In this document: piece by piece, positions 32,681 through 42,867 of the stretch | How the letters are laid out: the number at the start of each line of letters is the position of its first letter | Numbering within the stretch: the stretch's first letter is position 1 | NCBI GenBank assembly: GCA_029931535.1 | Contig: JAQPZY010001536.1 | Span: 2,797,001 to 2,861,000, forward strand | Origin: Margaritifera margaritifera | Taxonomy: Eukaryota; Mollusca; Bivalvia; Unionida; Margaritiferidae | Length of the DNA: 64,000 nucleotides | Direction: 5' to 3' | The notes under the pieces: generated by a model | What the model saw: the letters and a program-made list of their open reading frames with translations, nothing else | Told to the model about the DNA's origin: nothing | Databases searched by the model: none | Position numbers and translations under genes: made by a program

Positions 32681-32722
32681 TTTCTTTTCTAGAAATCTGG
32701 GGGCCCTTAAAAGGACCGTTGG
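32681..32722 (-). terminator. Histone-type mRNA 3' end (outside the inverted repeats)
   Basis: Minus strand: AACGGTCCTTTTAAGGGCC, then after about nine bases CTAGAAAAGAAAT. Stem GGTCCT/AGGGCC (32702-32717) closes with one G-U pair at position 3; loop TTTA. It begins 41 nt after the stop of the coiled-coil gene. As it is not inside a TIR, it is an independent copy of the signal. Confidence 0.82.
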
Positions 32723-32758
32723 GTTGTTTTGTTGTTGCTTTTGGTTAAAAACAAAACT

Positions 32759-33418
32759 TCAAATCAACTTCAAATGTCGTAGTCCTTTACCACGACCCAA
32801 TCCATATCCTGTTAATGCTGCTGCTACTGATGGTGTTTTGCTTATGGTGGTAGTCACTGGTGGTGTTGGTGGTGGTGGTGGCATCGGTGGTGGCATCTCA
32901 CTAGAACTGGTAGGCTTAGAAGAATGTTGTTTAGCCCGTGATGGTCTTTTTCGTTTAGGTGGTTGATGAGTTAAAGAATACTTATAGACATTGGTCATCC
33001 ATTTTAACTCATATAATATCTCTTCTAACAGACTTACGGTTTTTTCTTCAAGATTGATGCCTTCCTTTACTGTTTCCTTCTTCTCCTCCTCTTGTAACTG
33101 CTGCTGCTGCTGTCTGATTTCTTCCTCACTTTGTCTTCTTCTTCTCTCTTCTTCTTCTTTCTGCTGCCGTTGAAGAAGAAGAAACATTTCTTCCTCTTCT
33201 CGTTGCTTTTTTAAAAAATTTTCCATATCTTCCATTTGCCTTTTTTTAAATTCATCCATCATTGGTGTAGCAGTAGTAGTAGCAGCAGTAGTAGACTCAA
33301 AATCTTGATTTAGTAAATCTAAATCAAAGTCTTCCGGCCGGAAGTTCATTAATGCAGCAGCATTAATCATTGAAGGCTCACTCCAATACATATGACTTGT
33401 CTTTCCAGTCGTCTCCAT
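32759..33418 (-). CDS. Coiled-coil protein with proline-rich C-terminus
   Basis: 219 codons from ATG. Residues about 55-125 form a long charged coiled coil (KKQREEEEMFLLLQRQQKEE, RRRRQSEEEIRQQQQQLQEE), followed by a second helix (LLEEILYELKWMTNVYKYSL), a basic patch PPKRKRPSRAK that looks like a nuclear localisation signal, and a proline run. Promoter shows TATA (GTATAAAGGT, 33461-33470) and a full CRE (33477-33484). A histone-type 3' signal follows 41 nt after the stop. Probably a nuclear regulatory or scaffold protein; function unknown. Confidence 0.75.
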   Translation of the reverse strand: METTGKTSHMYWSEPSMINAAALMNFRPEDFDLDLLNQDFESTTAATTTATPMMDEFKKRQMEDMENFLKKQREEEEMFLLLQRQQKEEEERRRRQSEEEIRQQQQQLQEEEKKETVKEGINLEEKTVSLLEEILYELKWMTNVYKYSLTHQPPKRKRPSRAKQHSSKPTSSSEMPPPMPPPPPTPPVTTTISKTPSVAAALTGYGLGRGKGLRHLKLI

Positions 33419-33454
33419 GAAGGCTGTCGAAAAAGTAATTAACCCAACGAACGC

Positions 33455-33592
33455 TACGATACCTTTATACCCGAGATGACGTCACACCCCCGCTCTCTTC
33501 CCATTGGAAGAAAACCCAACCCACTTGTAACGCGCATTTGGATTGGTAGTTGATTTCGATCCATTTCAATCCTATCGTAAGGTATATATACT
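33455..33592. promoter_or_regulatory. Divergent promoter with CRE between coiled-coil and basic-tail genes
   Basis: Minus-strand TATA GTATAAAGGT (33461-33470) with palindromic TGACGTCA at 33477-33484; plus-strand TATA GGTATATATA at 33581-33590, about 60 bases before the ATG at 33652. Confidence 0.75.
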
Positions 33593-33651
33593 ACCGCTTG
33601 TCTCATAAAGCTTCACCGGTTTTCTCCAGAACCACTCATAAAGACTAAATC

Positions 33652-33882
33652 ATGTGGGTTAGCGTGGAAGCATCAAACATTGTCTCGGAAATGCTGTTTA
33701 ATCCAGCATTCCCAATGTATGTGAAAGCCTCATGGGCTACCACAAAAATAACAGAATCCACCGAATGGAAAAGACGTATCTACATCGAACGTCAAGGATG
33801 TTTGAAGAGAGTCCTTCTCTACGGACCAGAAGTTAGAAGAAGTAGAAGAAAAAGAAGACCTAGCCAAAGATGTAAATGCTAA
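33652..33882 (+). CDS. Small outward-facing protein with basic tail
   Basis: 76 codons from ATG. Unrecognised N-terminal part; C-terminal RRSRRKRRPSQRCKC is a strong nuclear localisation or nucleic-acid-binding tail. Own TATA box upstream and histone-type stem-loop starting 24 nt after the stop, giving a compact unit like a histone gene. Mirrors the AT-hook gene at the left end. Confidence 0.68.
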   Translation: MWVSVEASNIVSEMLFNPAFPMYVKASWATTKITESTEWKRRIYIERQGCLKRVLLYGPEVRRSRRKRRPSQRCKC

Positions 33883-33902
33883 ACCCTAAAACAAAAGAAA
33901 CC

Positions 33903-33945
33903 CAACGGCCCATTTTAGGGCCAACCATTTTTCAAGAAAAGATTA
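33903..33945 (+). terminator. Histone-type mRNA 3' end
   Basis: AACGGCCCATTTTAGGGCC followed by AACCATTTTT and CAAGAAAAGATT. Stem GGCCC/GGGCC (33907-33922), with C-G at position 3 where other copies have U-A or U-G; the loop-closing pair is A/A. Purine element is clear. Mirror of 15511-15525. Confidence 0.8.
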
Positions 33946-34210
33946 ATTTTTCCAATGATTGCCCTATATATTTGTGTTTTATATATATGTTTGTATGTTA
34001 TTTTGTTTGTGATAGTCTACCCACTCCACAAAAAAACCCTTCTCCCCTTGTATGCTTTGTGTTGTGTGATTGATATAAAAAAAATTTTAAAAAGTAAAAA
34101 AATGGATAGTGTGGTGTGTGATTTTGATTTTTATTAAAAGTAGTTTCTTTTAGGTCCGCGCTTTTTTAGAGTCAGGGGTGATGGAGTGCAAAAATCCGCG
34201 AATCTTAAAA

Positions 34211-34218
34211 TGACGTCA
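34211..34218. promoter_or_regulatory. CRE site (TGACGTCA)
   Basis: Palindromic CREB/ATF consensus in the right subterminal repeat, matching one of the two sites in the left copy. Confidence 0.6.
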
Positions 34219-34300
34219 GACGCTAGGCGGTGGAGTTGTTTTTTTTAATTTTTTTTTGTTTTTTTAGGTGTAAGGGATGTTTTCCATCACGTCCGCGCTT

Positions 34301-34316
34301 CTCACATATATAGCAG
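34301..34316 (+). promoter_or_regulatory. TATA box of the outermost right gene
   Basis: CATATATAGC about 45-55 bases before the ATG at 34359, just inside the end of the subterminal repeat. Confidence 0.6.
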
Positions 34317-34358
34317 TGCCTTCCACTGTGGCGCTATTCACACTTTCACTCTACAAGA

Positions 34359-34919
34359 ATGAACACTGTTGAAATGTTACAAGAAGCTTGGGATAGAATG
34401 GTGGATGTGGAGTCTTTGATGGAAAGGTTGGAGTATTGGTGGAGATATCCTACCACCAAACCATTTGTCACCAGCCAACTAGCGGCTCTCAAATCAGCGA
34501 GAAGGTTGGTGAATGATGTTTTGGTGGAGGAAAGACAAAAAACTTCCTCAACCCCTTGCCGTGTGGGGTTCATCAAGAAGAGTCTGGATTTACTGCATGA
34601 GGTGGAGAACTTCCTTCACCTTGTTCAACAAGATGAATGGTTGTATCCACCCGCCAGTAACGCCAGGCGCGAAGAGGTGAACCTTCACATGGTGAAGGTA
34701 TTGTTACAAAAAGTTTTAGAAAAGGAAGTGGCTCACATTAAAATCTTGTGGGCTCTTGAAAGATCCAAGAAAGAACAGGCCAGGAAAGAAAAGGAATTTG
34801 AACGCCTGAATTTAAATTGGATGAAAATCCAAGATAAATTCAGGCGGATGAAACATCCTGACTGGCTACCTGATTCACCAACACTTCCAACCAAGAAAAA
34901 AGATCCACCACCTTCCTAA
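34359..34919 (+). CDS. Rightmost outward-facing helical protein, function unknown
   Basis: 186 codons from ATG. Predominantly helical with many Trp, Leu and charged residues (MLQEAWDRMVDVESLMERLE, FIKKSLDLLHEVENFLHLV, LERSKKEQARKEKEFERLN) and a proline/lysine end. No family recognised. Defined by TATA upstream and histone-type stem-loop 47 nt after the stop, the latter inside the TIR. Mirror position of the 14608-14886 gene. Confidence 0.72.
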   Translation: MNTVEMLQEAWDRMVDVESLMERLEYWWRYPTTKPFVTSQLAALKSARRLVNDVLVEERQKTSSTPCRVGFIKKSLDLLHEVENFLHLVQQDEWLYPPASNARREEVNLHMVKVLLQKVLEKEVAHIKILWALERSKKEQARKEKEFERLNLNWMKIQDKFRRMKHPDWLPDSPTLPTKKKDPPPS

Positions 34920-34962
34920 GCTTCTTTACCAAATGTTGGAGGAAATAATAATCTTCCTCCTC

Positions 34963-35003
34963 CAACGGTCCTTTTGAGGACCACCCCTTTTTCAAGAAAG
35001 ATT
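34963..35003 (+). terminator. Histone-type mRNA 3' end
   Basis: CCAACGGTCCTTTTGAGGACC, then ACCCCTTTTT and CAAGAAAGATT. Perfect six-base stem (34967-34982), loop TTTG. Almost identical to the left-end copy, as expected within the TIR. Confidence 0.86.
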
Positions 35004-35026
35004 AATTTCTATTCCCCCACACCCTC

Positions 35027-35126
35027 CCGTAATGTAGTGACGAAGACAACGTCTACTACTATCAAAAAACACCCCCACCCCAGTTTTTTGATGGTAGTAG
35101 ACGTTGTCTTCGTCACTACATTACGG
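35027..35126. repeat. 100-bp near-perfect palindrome inside the right TIR
   Basis: Two 44-base arms with one mismatch (35027-35070 and 35083-35126), starting CCGTAATGTAGTGACGAAGA, around a 12-base C-rich spacer. Absent from the left TIR, so it is an insertion or an end-specific hairpin. Confidence 0.92.
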
Positions 35127-35292
35127 TACGACTCCCGCCACGTTAAAACTCCCATAAGTACCCAGAGTGGCCCCAATGTTAATTTCCCATAGGAGGGCAG
35201 TTTGTACCCAGAGAGGCCCACCAATGTTAATTTCCCATAGGAGGACAGTTTGTACCCAGAGAGGCCCCCCAATGTTAATTTCCCGTACGTAC

Positions 35293-36680
35293 TCTAGAAC
35301 TCCTGAAAAAAACAACATAGCCAGTATGCACCGGATTACACCTTTGGCAGAATTATATTAATAAAAACGCTTGATTTTTTTTTTGTTCAGAAAAGTGCAC
35401 AGAAGACAAAAAATCGGTATCCTGTCGACACATGAATTGCGAAAGGACTCCGATGACTTTTGACTAAAACACAATTCAATCGTGGCAGGCTCTCGAGATT
35501 GTGCTCACATTTATGAGCTGTTGTGTTCAAGCTTTTCTTTCTTTTTTTTTTTTTTCTTTTTTTTTTTTGTAGCAAAAGCGGACGCCAAGATTGACAAAAG
35601 CTTTTATGGAATCAATGGATGTGGAAGATTATACAATTGCCAAAGAGAATAAAGATCTAAGATGTCACGGCCACTAGGAAGATTTTCAAAGGATGATATA
35701 TTTCTTTCATCTCGGCATTAAATGAAACTACTCCACTCAGTATAAATAAATTTACGCTTCTGCTCTTCACGAAAATATATTACACTCTCATCCACTTGAA
35801 CCTTACGTATTGATATGGTAATTAGAGGCCGATGTGTGCCGAATATTAAATCGAAATAATCGGCACTTGATAATTTTTTTTTGGTATTTTACATTGTTGA
35901 AATTGTTGAAATGCAAAATAACAGCTCCATGACTTTGCATATTTATTTGATAAGACAGTTGCTAACAGACTTGTAAAGGATAAGATGATGATTGAGAGAG
36001 AGCATGCATCCAAAGGCAATCATTTTGAATCCTATGTTTTTGTTCTAAAATTCAGTTACTTGCAATAAAGAAGGGAAAATCTTTGTAAAGTCTCTAATAA
36101 GAATAATACTCAGTTTAAATAAGGATAATAAGTGATATTATATCATATCCGTGTATGCTTATATTCAATCAATACACACCAATAGCTGTGTGATATTATA
36201 TCATGTCCGTGTATGCATATATTCAATCAATACATAGCAACAGCTGTGTGGTGTCATATCATGTCCGTGTATGCATATATTCAATAAAAACATATCAACA
36301 GTTGTGCAGAATAGAAAGCGTGAGCTTTTATTGTCGGAATACAGATGTCTTGAAGAGATTTTTTAAAAAAGGAGCTTTGTTTTTTTAAAAATATTTTTGG
36401 ATCTGAACGAAAAGAATAAAATCAAACCAATTAGAAAGCGGAACAATATCAAGAGATGGCTTGTAACACTCATTAATGGATTATGTGAACTCCGAATGGC
36501 GAAAAACTGTTCATATTTCTTTTAGTTTTATATTGGAAGGTAGAGGATCCTTGACACAACTGACGTTGCAATTCTTTTAAAGTTGCTGAATATGGTGAAT
36601 ATTTTTTCGTTGCATCTTTCATTAAGCATCAATTTCATATTAAGTGATCTAAAACTCTGTTTATCTTTTGAAAGAATCCA
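35293..36680. other. AT-rich flank without genes
   Basis: Includes a T/C homopolymer stretch (35536-35570) and a 59-bp tandem repeat in three copies at 36130-36305 (ATTATATCATGTCCGTGTAT block). No supported gene. Confidence 0.6.
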
Positions 36681-36684
36681 AACA

Positions 36685-36801
<117 letters not shown>

Positions 36802-36840
36802 TAGCGAATTGGTTTCCGTATACCTCTTCTTTTGGAGGGG

Positions 36841-37432
36841 GATGTGCGCATGGCAAAGTGGATAAGAGGGTTGGTGCTTGGGATTTAGGCGATAGGTGCC
36901 GTTTCTCGTGGAGTGGGTTCGACTCCCGCTTGGAATGAATCATAACTCTCTAGCTTGTTTTATTATATACGTGTCGTTATATATCACTTTTTTAATATAA
37001 TGTGGGATAAGCGATTTCCTCTCTCTTTGGTATACAGGTGTCAATTTTGTAATTATAATTTAATTTTTATACCTTGCATTCCTAAATAGCAATCCAGAAG
37101 GTTTGTCCATTTAGATGCGTGATAGCTTCCGCCAACCTGTAGAGTCGGTTCCCGTGCATCGGGAGCCCTTTTCTTCGACTTTGTTCCATCCTTTCTGGGG
37201 CGAGAAGCGCATGGCCGAGTGGATTAGAGCACTGCTGAATGAGAGTTAGGCGATAGGCGCCGTTACTCGTGACTCTGGTTCGATCCATGCTTGGAACGAA
37301 TTATAACTCTCTTACCTTTTTGATTAGATTTGTCATTCTATACAAATTTATTTCATATAATCATATATCTCTGTCTATATATACAATATTGTGTCAGGGA
37401 TAAACGCCCTTTCGTTTTTTTTTTTTTTGTTT

Positions 37433-37465
<33 letters not shown>

Positions 37466-37690
37466 TTTGTTCTTACAATGGTGTTATTTGAAATTTATAA
37501 TTTCATGTATATACCTTGCATTTCTAAATAAAGACATCCCGTGGGGTTGTGCATTTAGCTGAGTTTTGATTTCCGCAAGACTAGCGTGTTGGTTCATGTA
37601 TTCTTCAGACTCTCTCCTTCGAACTTGTTCCATCCTTTCTGGGATGAGCTCATAACCGAGTGAATTAGAGCGCTTTTGTATAACCCACTA
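36841..37690 (+). mobile_element. Tandem tRNA-derived SINE-like units (2 full, 1 truncated)
   Basis: Unit heads carry polymerase III boxes: ATGGCAAAGTGGATAAGAGG and GGGTTCGACTCC (36850, 36915), then ATGGCCGAGTGGATTAGAGC and GGTTCGATCC (37211, 37278); a third head starts near 37645 without B box. The A-B distance fits a class II (Ser/Leu-like) tRNA. Bodies share CATAACTCTCT, ATACCTTGCATT.CTAAATA and TTGTTCCATCCTTTCTGGG, so the whole 370-430 bp unit is repeated. Related copies occur inverted at 56585-56770. Confidence 0.72.
37409..37466. repeat. T-rich / (GTT)n microsatellite
   Basis: Poly-T followed by about ten GTT repeats, inside the second SINE-like unit. Confidence 0.9.
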
Positions 37691-37699
37691 CCCAGTTTA

Positions 37700-39890
37700 T
37701 ATGTATTTGTCTATTGGTACTAAATGCTTATGGTATTATCAACGCGACATACGTACTGTAAATTTATAATTGCCATTTCTCACTGAATTTCTTCTCACTT
37801 TGCACTTTCGATATGTGAAAGCAACACTAGAAAACTGGAGACACTTTTAAGACTTGATTTATCTAACTTTCCGGCTTGATCTGTACAACATTTCAGATGA
37901 AAAGGATGTTAACATAAGTATTCCGGAGGTACAGAGTTCAGTCGAAAATTATGATTCGCTGTCTCCATTATTTTTGTTAATGTTACAAATTAATTAAAGT
38001 AACACTATATGAAAGAAATCTCTAAATCAAAAAAAGGAAAGAGTGTAGGAATGTACTTAAGGAAGATAACGAGAAAAAGAGACTGATATGAAATTTTAAT
38101 TTCATACGTTTTTAATTTACAGCGCTTTATTTGATATTTCAATGATCATAGTTGTGAAATCTTCACGTGCGGATTATTTTAGCCCCACTTTAAAGCGAAA
38201 TCAATTAGGGTAGCCTATGGGTGCCATTTCTCCAATGAGTGACATTTACGTTTTCTCTTGTACCCGTTCTTTTTTGATGAATTGTTCAAATTATCTTACG
38301 TTGATTTGAACGTTAAGATTGCTACTACCGATAATGTCATGAAATAAGAGCGAGTGGTTGTATTATGCTGCAAACTGTTCAGGGTAATAAATAATTGAAA
38401 AGCGTGTAAAATGTGTGAAGATATATTCTTTGCCATGTAACGTCAAGTCAGAAGAGTGTTGAAATCCTTGATTTTTTATGGTACCAGAAATGAACTCTAT
38501 CATTCAAAACGCAGATAGAACTTTAATATTTTAATCACTTGCTGAGCCTTTACAAGCTATTCGCATATAATAATTATCCCGAAAATAAGAAAGAAAGCAC
38601 AAGTAAGATATAAGAAAACAAAATTGCAAACAATCGCAAATGACAAACACGTTTGCTATCTGCCATTGTTTTTCATTTTTACACACTTTCGACTTTTACG
38701 TTTCACTGAACAAACATTTTGATAGCTGCTTAGTTTTTAATAATGATCTGTCAATGTTATATTCGGCGATCTGTCAATGTGATATTCGGCGATAATGTCA
38801 TGAATAGACGAAATGACTGTATACGTATTTCGCATAACGCTGATCCTCCCTTCAGAAGATTTCCACTTCTTAACTAGTGCGTCATTTTTGCATTGTGTAT
38901 GGGAGAAATAAAATTAAATCAGGAATACTTCCCCAGAAACCCAAATCATGACCACCACAATCAACTGCCTCCATGTCATGCTACGGAAGCAAATAATTGG
39001 ATAGAAGAAAACTGAAATGTTTCTTCACCTAATTCTGTCATTGTATTTGATTAATTATTCATACAGATTGACATATCGCATTGATAGAGGCATAATCAAT
39101 GACGCCTTCCTGGCTAGATTCACTATACCAACCTAATCCAGAAAAGCTTCATATGAAAACATAGTCCCGATGAAATACTGGATACTAAGTAGTGCAATGA
39201 AGGGTGGCTATTGTAGCATTTTATATAGCACACAAGAAAATCTTTTAAACAGTAACAATAAAGACTTAATTGAACAAATTTAGGCCAGAGAACATAGCTT
39301 GCAATTACCACAGGCGGGATGCAAGACGGTATCTGAGAGAGCTTCAGAGGGCATGTTTGATACGTTTATATGCATGAGACAAAAGCATTTTTCTAGATAA
39401 AAAGCAATCATAGCAAATAAATCTATGGCATATTTCTTTTACAAACTTGGATGAAATTTTTTCTTTTTTTTTTTTGTTGACTTTTGAAATAAAAAGTAAG
39501 TATATTTGCTTACTCGCGTGAGATGTAAACCCAACTCTTTTGTCAGCATCGTACCAGAGTGTAATACATGTGTCTATGTAAACAAAAACTACAATTTAAA
39601 CTCCATTTTCATTTAGGAGGAGATTCCATGGTTCTGGTCTTTTCTTTTCTTCAAATGAATGAACGTTATGCTCGGTTGCCATGCCTTGGGTTCAGATTAC
39701 AAATAATATCATTGTATACCATTTAGCACAGGCAGTCGAAAGTATCTTGCAAATATGTGTCTGATACACAGAGCATTTTATGCAATTGGTCAAACTAGAA
39801 AAAAAAGGAAAATACAGGCCTTTGTGTCCCTTCATCGTTGAACATTGTTGAACACGAGGGAACAAGATGTAGATTATATAAACCTTGGTG
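37700..39890. other. No recognisable gene
   Basis: AT-rich; one local 24-bp duplication near 38742-38790 (GATCTGTCAATGT.ATATTCGGC twice). Nothing else supportable. Confidence 0.5.
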
Positions 39891-39900
39891 ATTGTGTGCT

Positions 39901-39904
<4 letters not shown>

Positions 39905-39975
<71 letters not shown>
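39905..39975. repeat. (TA)n microsatellite
   Basis: About 33 TA repeats after a GTGTGTG lead-in. Confidence 0.98.
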
Positions 39976-39978
<3 letters not shown>

Positions 39979-40455
39979 TAGGAGGCTTAAAGCAACAAGA
40001 AAGCTACAGTTACAATCTGTTTTTATATTTTAAAAAATGGATCAATTCTATGGCGATTTTTAAGACTTGTTCGCATCATACAGTAAAGAACATTAATTGA
40101 AAATATCTTGGGACTGCAGAATCCCTTCCATATGTCCACAATTCGTTATATCTTTATAAAATGAGCAGAAAATACCAAACGTAATTTCGTTGTATATCTC
40201 TCAGTTCGTGCTAACCGTGTTTTACTGTGCATCGGGGCGGCAGAAAAATATGATTTAATTAACTAGTGTTATTTATAATTGGAGGCTTTGTGTGTTCATG
40301 TGTACAACTCTGGAGAGTTATTAGGAATCGTATTTATTTGAAACTTTTTCTGGCATATCTACATTACTTGATAATAAAATTGTATGCAATACATGCTGGA
40401 TATTATTTGTATATCCTATGTTCAATTATGCCGATAACTGTATTGTGTCACTATG

Positions 40456-40612
<157 letters not shown>

Positions 40613-40614
40613 GT

Positions 40615-40880
40615 ATTAAAGAAGAAAGTACAAAAGAAAGACAGAAAGAACGAATCTTTGCATTTAAACAAAATATTTCTTTTTTGAGCGTAATTAGAAA
40701 TACAAAAACGCTTGTAGACTTTGGGCATAACGGTTTGCGATTCTAATGTCAACGTCACGGTTTCGTTTTCTATAACTAAGTGAATAGAATACATGATTTT
40801 CAGGATTTAGTGGACTAAAATCCCGACAATAGAAATTTCATCTACGAAACTACAGATTAGTCGTCGATTATAGTTTACTT
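40615..40880. repeat. Dispersed repeat, copy A
   Basis: Aligns with 50310-50565: shared CGCTTGTAG.CTTTGGG.ATAA, GGTTTGC.ATTCTAATGTCAA and a TAGTGGACTA tail. Copy A directly follows a TA microsatellite. Confidence 0.75.
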
Positions 40881-40914
40881 AGCAGTAAAGCCAAGTGAGC
40901 TTATGGTCTAGCCT

Positions 40915-41080
40915 TTTGTCCGTCGTGAGCCGTGCGTTGAGAGTCGTGCGTTGAGAGTCGTGCGTCGTGAGCCGTGCGTTGAGAGTCATGCGTCGTGAGC
41001 CGTGCCTTGAGAGTCGTGCGTCGTGAGCCATGCCTTGAGAGTCGTGCGTCGTGAGCCGTGCGTTGGGAGTGTTGCGTCAT
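40915..41080. repeat. GC-rich minisatellite (GTCGTGCGTCGTGAGCCGTGC type)
   Basis: Short units GTCGTGAGCCGTGC and GTTGAGAGTCGTGC alternate six to seven times. ORFs translating to repeats of AHDARLS are artefacts of the array. Confidence 0.9.
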
Positions 41081-41089
41081 CTGCCGTCT

Positions 41090-42860
41090 GTCCATCCTCG
41101 ACAATAATTGCTATTTTCGTCTTCTTTGCAAAGGCTGCTAAGACAATTTCAACAAAACATGGCAGAGAGCATCCATGCATTAAGATCTTTCAATTTTATT
41201 TAAATGATGTCGATCATCATTACATATGACCGCAGTTAGTAAAATCGAAAAACTTGTAAATGGCCTCTTCTCAAAAACCGCGGAACAGAATTTTATTAAG
41301 TATGATAAAAAGCCCTCTATCAAGAAGGGCCTTCAATTTGCACATATGATACCGATCAAGTATTAAATGTAGAAACAGAGAAAAACTCTTCGTCCGTTTC
41401 TTCTCAAACTTCGATGAACAGATTTTAACTATATTTGACAGAAAACACCCTCGCATTATTGTGTATTTTCAGGTTTGGTGCTAATGATGCCGATCCGCCT
41501 ACAAATACGGCCACAATTACGTTACTAAACATAGAACAACCTTTGAACAATTTGATTTCAAAACCTGCTGAATAGAACCGAACCAAATTTGATAGAAATA
41601 CTATTCATATAAAGGACTTTTGTTTGCAAATGATGCCGCTCCACCATCAAATGCGCCCGCTGTTAACTAAACATACTCGAACAATTTAATAAGACTTAAA
41701 TTAATTGACCACAATTAACGGACGGCACCCTGGAATGAGGGAATTTCAAATTTGTTCAAATACTGTTAAGTTTCCATCAAATATGGTTTCTGCTGCTACA
41801 ACCAGACATGCATTAAAACAGCTTTTAATTATCTACAAAAATTAAGCCGCTCAATAGAATTTAACTATATTTGACATAAAGCATACTAGCATAAAGGCCT
41901 TTCAATATTGGACAAATGGGTGCTGACGTCCTATCAAATAGAGACATACACACAAAAGACAGAGAAATCTTGGAAGAATCGTTTTAATAATGTATGCAAT
42001 CGAAAGCATCAATTTGAAAGAAAGTTCTACAGAAAGCATCCTACTGAACCAGATTTCTTAGTAAACTGTCCTTCCACTTGGCTATTGGCAGGTGTCAAGC
42101 AGGTGAGAGATTTCAGGTCTACCTGGGCCTATTGTTTATGGTAGTAATTTTGATTTGATGTTAGATTTATATATTGGCTAAGTCAATGTGTGAGAGAGGT
42201 TGAGCAAACAGTTTCGAATACCACGACCCATATTGTTATTATTTGTGTCAGAACTGACTTTCAGCGACTTAAAAAGAAGCAGTGTCAGAACCTTTCAAGA
42301 TTTACATCTGAGATATGTACCCAAAAAGCCGGGAACATGTAGTATATAGAAAATGGGGTACTGGACTACTTTTGTGATTTCAGAGAGCCTGAACTCGCTT
42401 CGCTCGTTCCAGCTACTTCTATATACTACACTAACTTTTGATGACGTTAAAACTTGCTCGCGTTCTTACCTTTATATAATGAAATCACACACAAACGATG
42501 CTTACTTTCAAATTATAGAGTTACATTGTACTTATATATTATGACAAGATATTACAACGAACACTGCACACACTAGCAGGTAAAAGACCAGGCAGTTATC
42601 GCACACTGTCCTGAAAATGATTTTAGACGTAATTTTAAAACAAGGAAGTCTGCTTCGATATGGACTGTAGTTGCCCCAGCAACTATTAGTAAGTGTTGCT
42701 GATGGTTGCAGCAAGAAACGTTTTCACGCTTAAAGGGGCAAAATGGTCATTTGAATATGACGCAGTTCAGCAAAAAGCAGGGAGTTCTTACGTTGCTTTC
42801 CGATTTAAAGAGATCATATAAAATAATGGATCTGAAACTGATATTGGAATTATTCTTTTA
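41090..42860. other. No recognisable gene
   Basis: AT-rich sequence with short ORFs lacking motifs. Confidence 0.5.
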
Positions 42861-42867
42861 GTCGCAT

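Larger units (their letters stand above)
33890..34303. repeat. Right subterminal inverted repeat
   Basis: Reverse complement of 14940-15535 with indels in the A/T tracts. Ends with GTCCGCGCTTC directly before the TATA box of the outermost right gene. Confidence 0.88.
14303..35292. mobile_element. Maverick/Polinton (adintovirus-like) element, about 21 kb
   Basis: Defined by matching inverted ends: GTACGTACGG at 14303 and its reverse complement ending at 35292, with about 160 near-identical bases inward (I count three differences). It holds the diagnostic Polinton set: PolB, rve integrase, adenain-like protease, packaging ATPase, and major and minor capsid proteins. The core genes form one long minus-strand array (16.0-31.9 kb); the terminal genes face outward. 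The left side has a further partial TIR subrepeat at about 14273-14302 that is absent on the right. I could not identify a convincing 6-bp target duplication. The high TIR identity argues for recent insertion, yet several core genes carry single-base breaks. Confidence 0.96.
34955..35292. repeat. Right outer terminal inverted repeat, interrupted
   Basis: Matches the left outer TIR at both its inner part (stem-loop, CAAGAAAGATTAA) and its outer part (TTTCCCATAGGAGG subrepeats through CCGTACGTAC). Between them a 100-bp palindrome replaces the GGGAGTTTAACGTGGCGGGG subrepeats present on the left. Confidence 0.92.

Noticed and set aside
36841..36930. Functional tRNA gene
   Set aside because: Polymerase III boxes are present, but acceptor-stem pairing is poor and the whole 370-430 bp unit is repeated; a SINE head explains it better.
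40901..41104. ORF with AHDARLS-type repeats
   Set aside because: Product of a GC-rich minisatellite; no independent evidence of coding.
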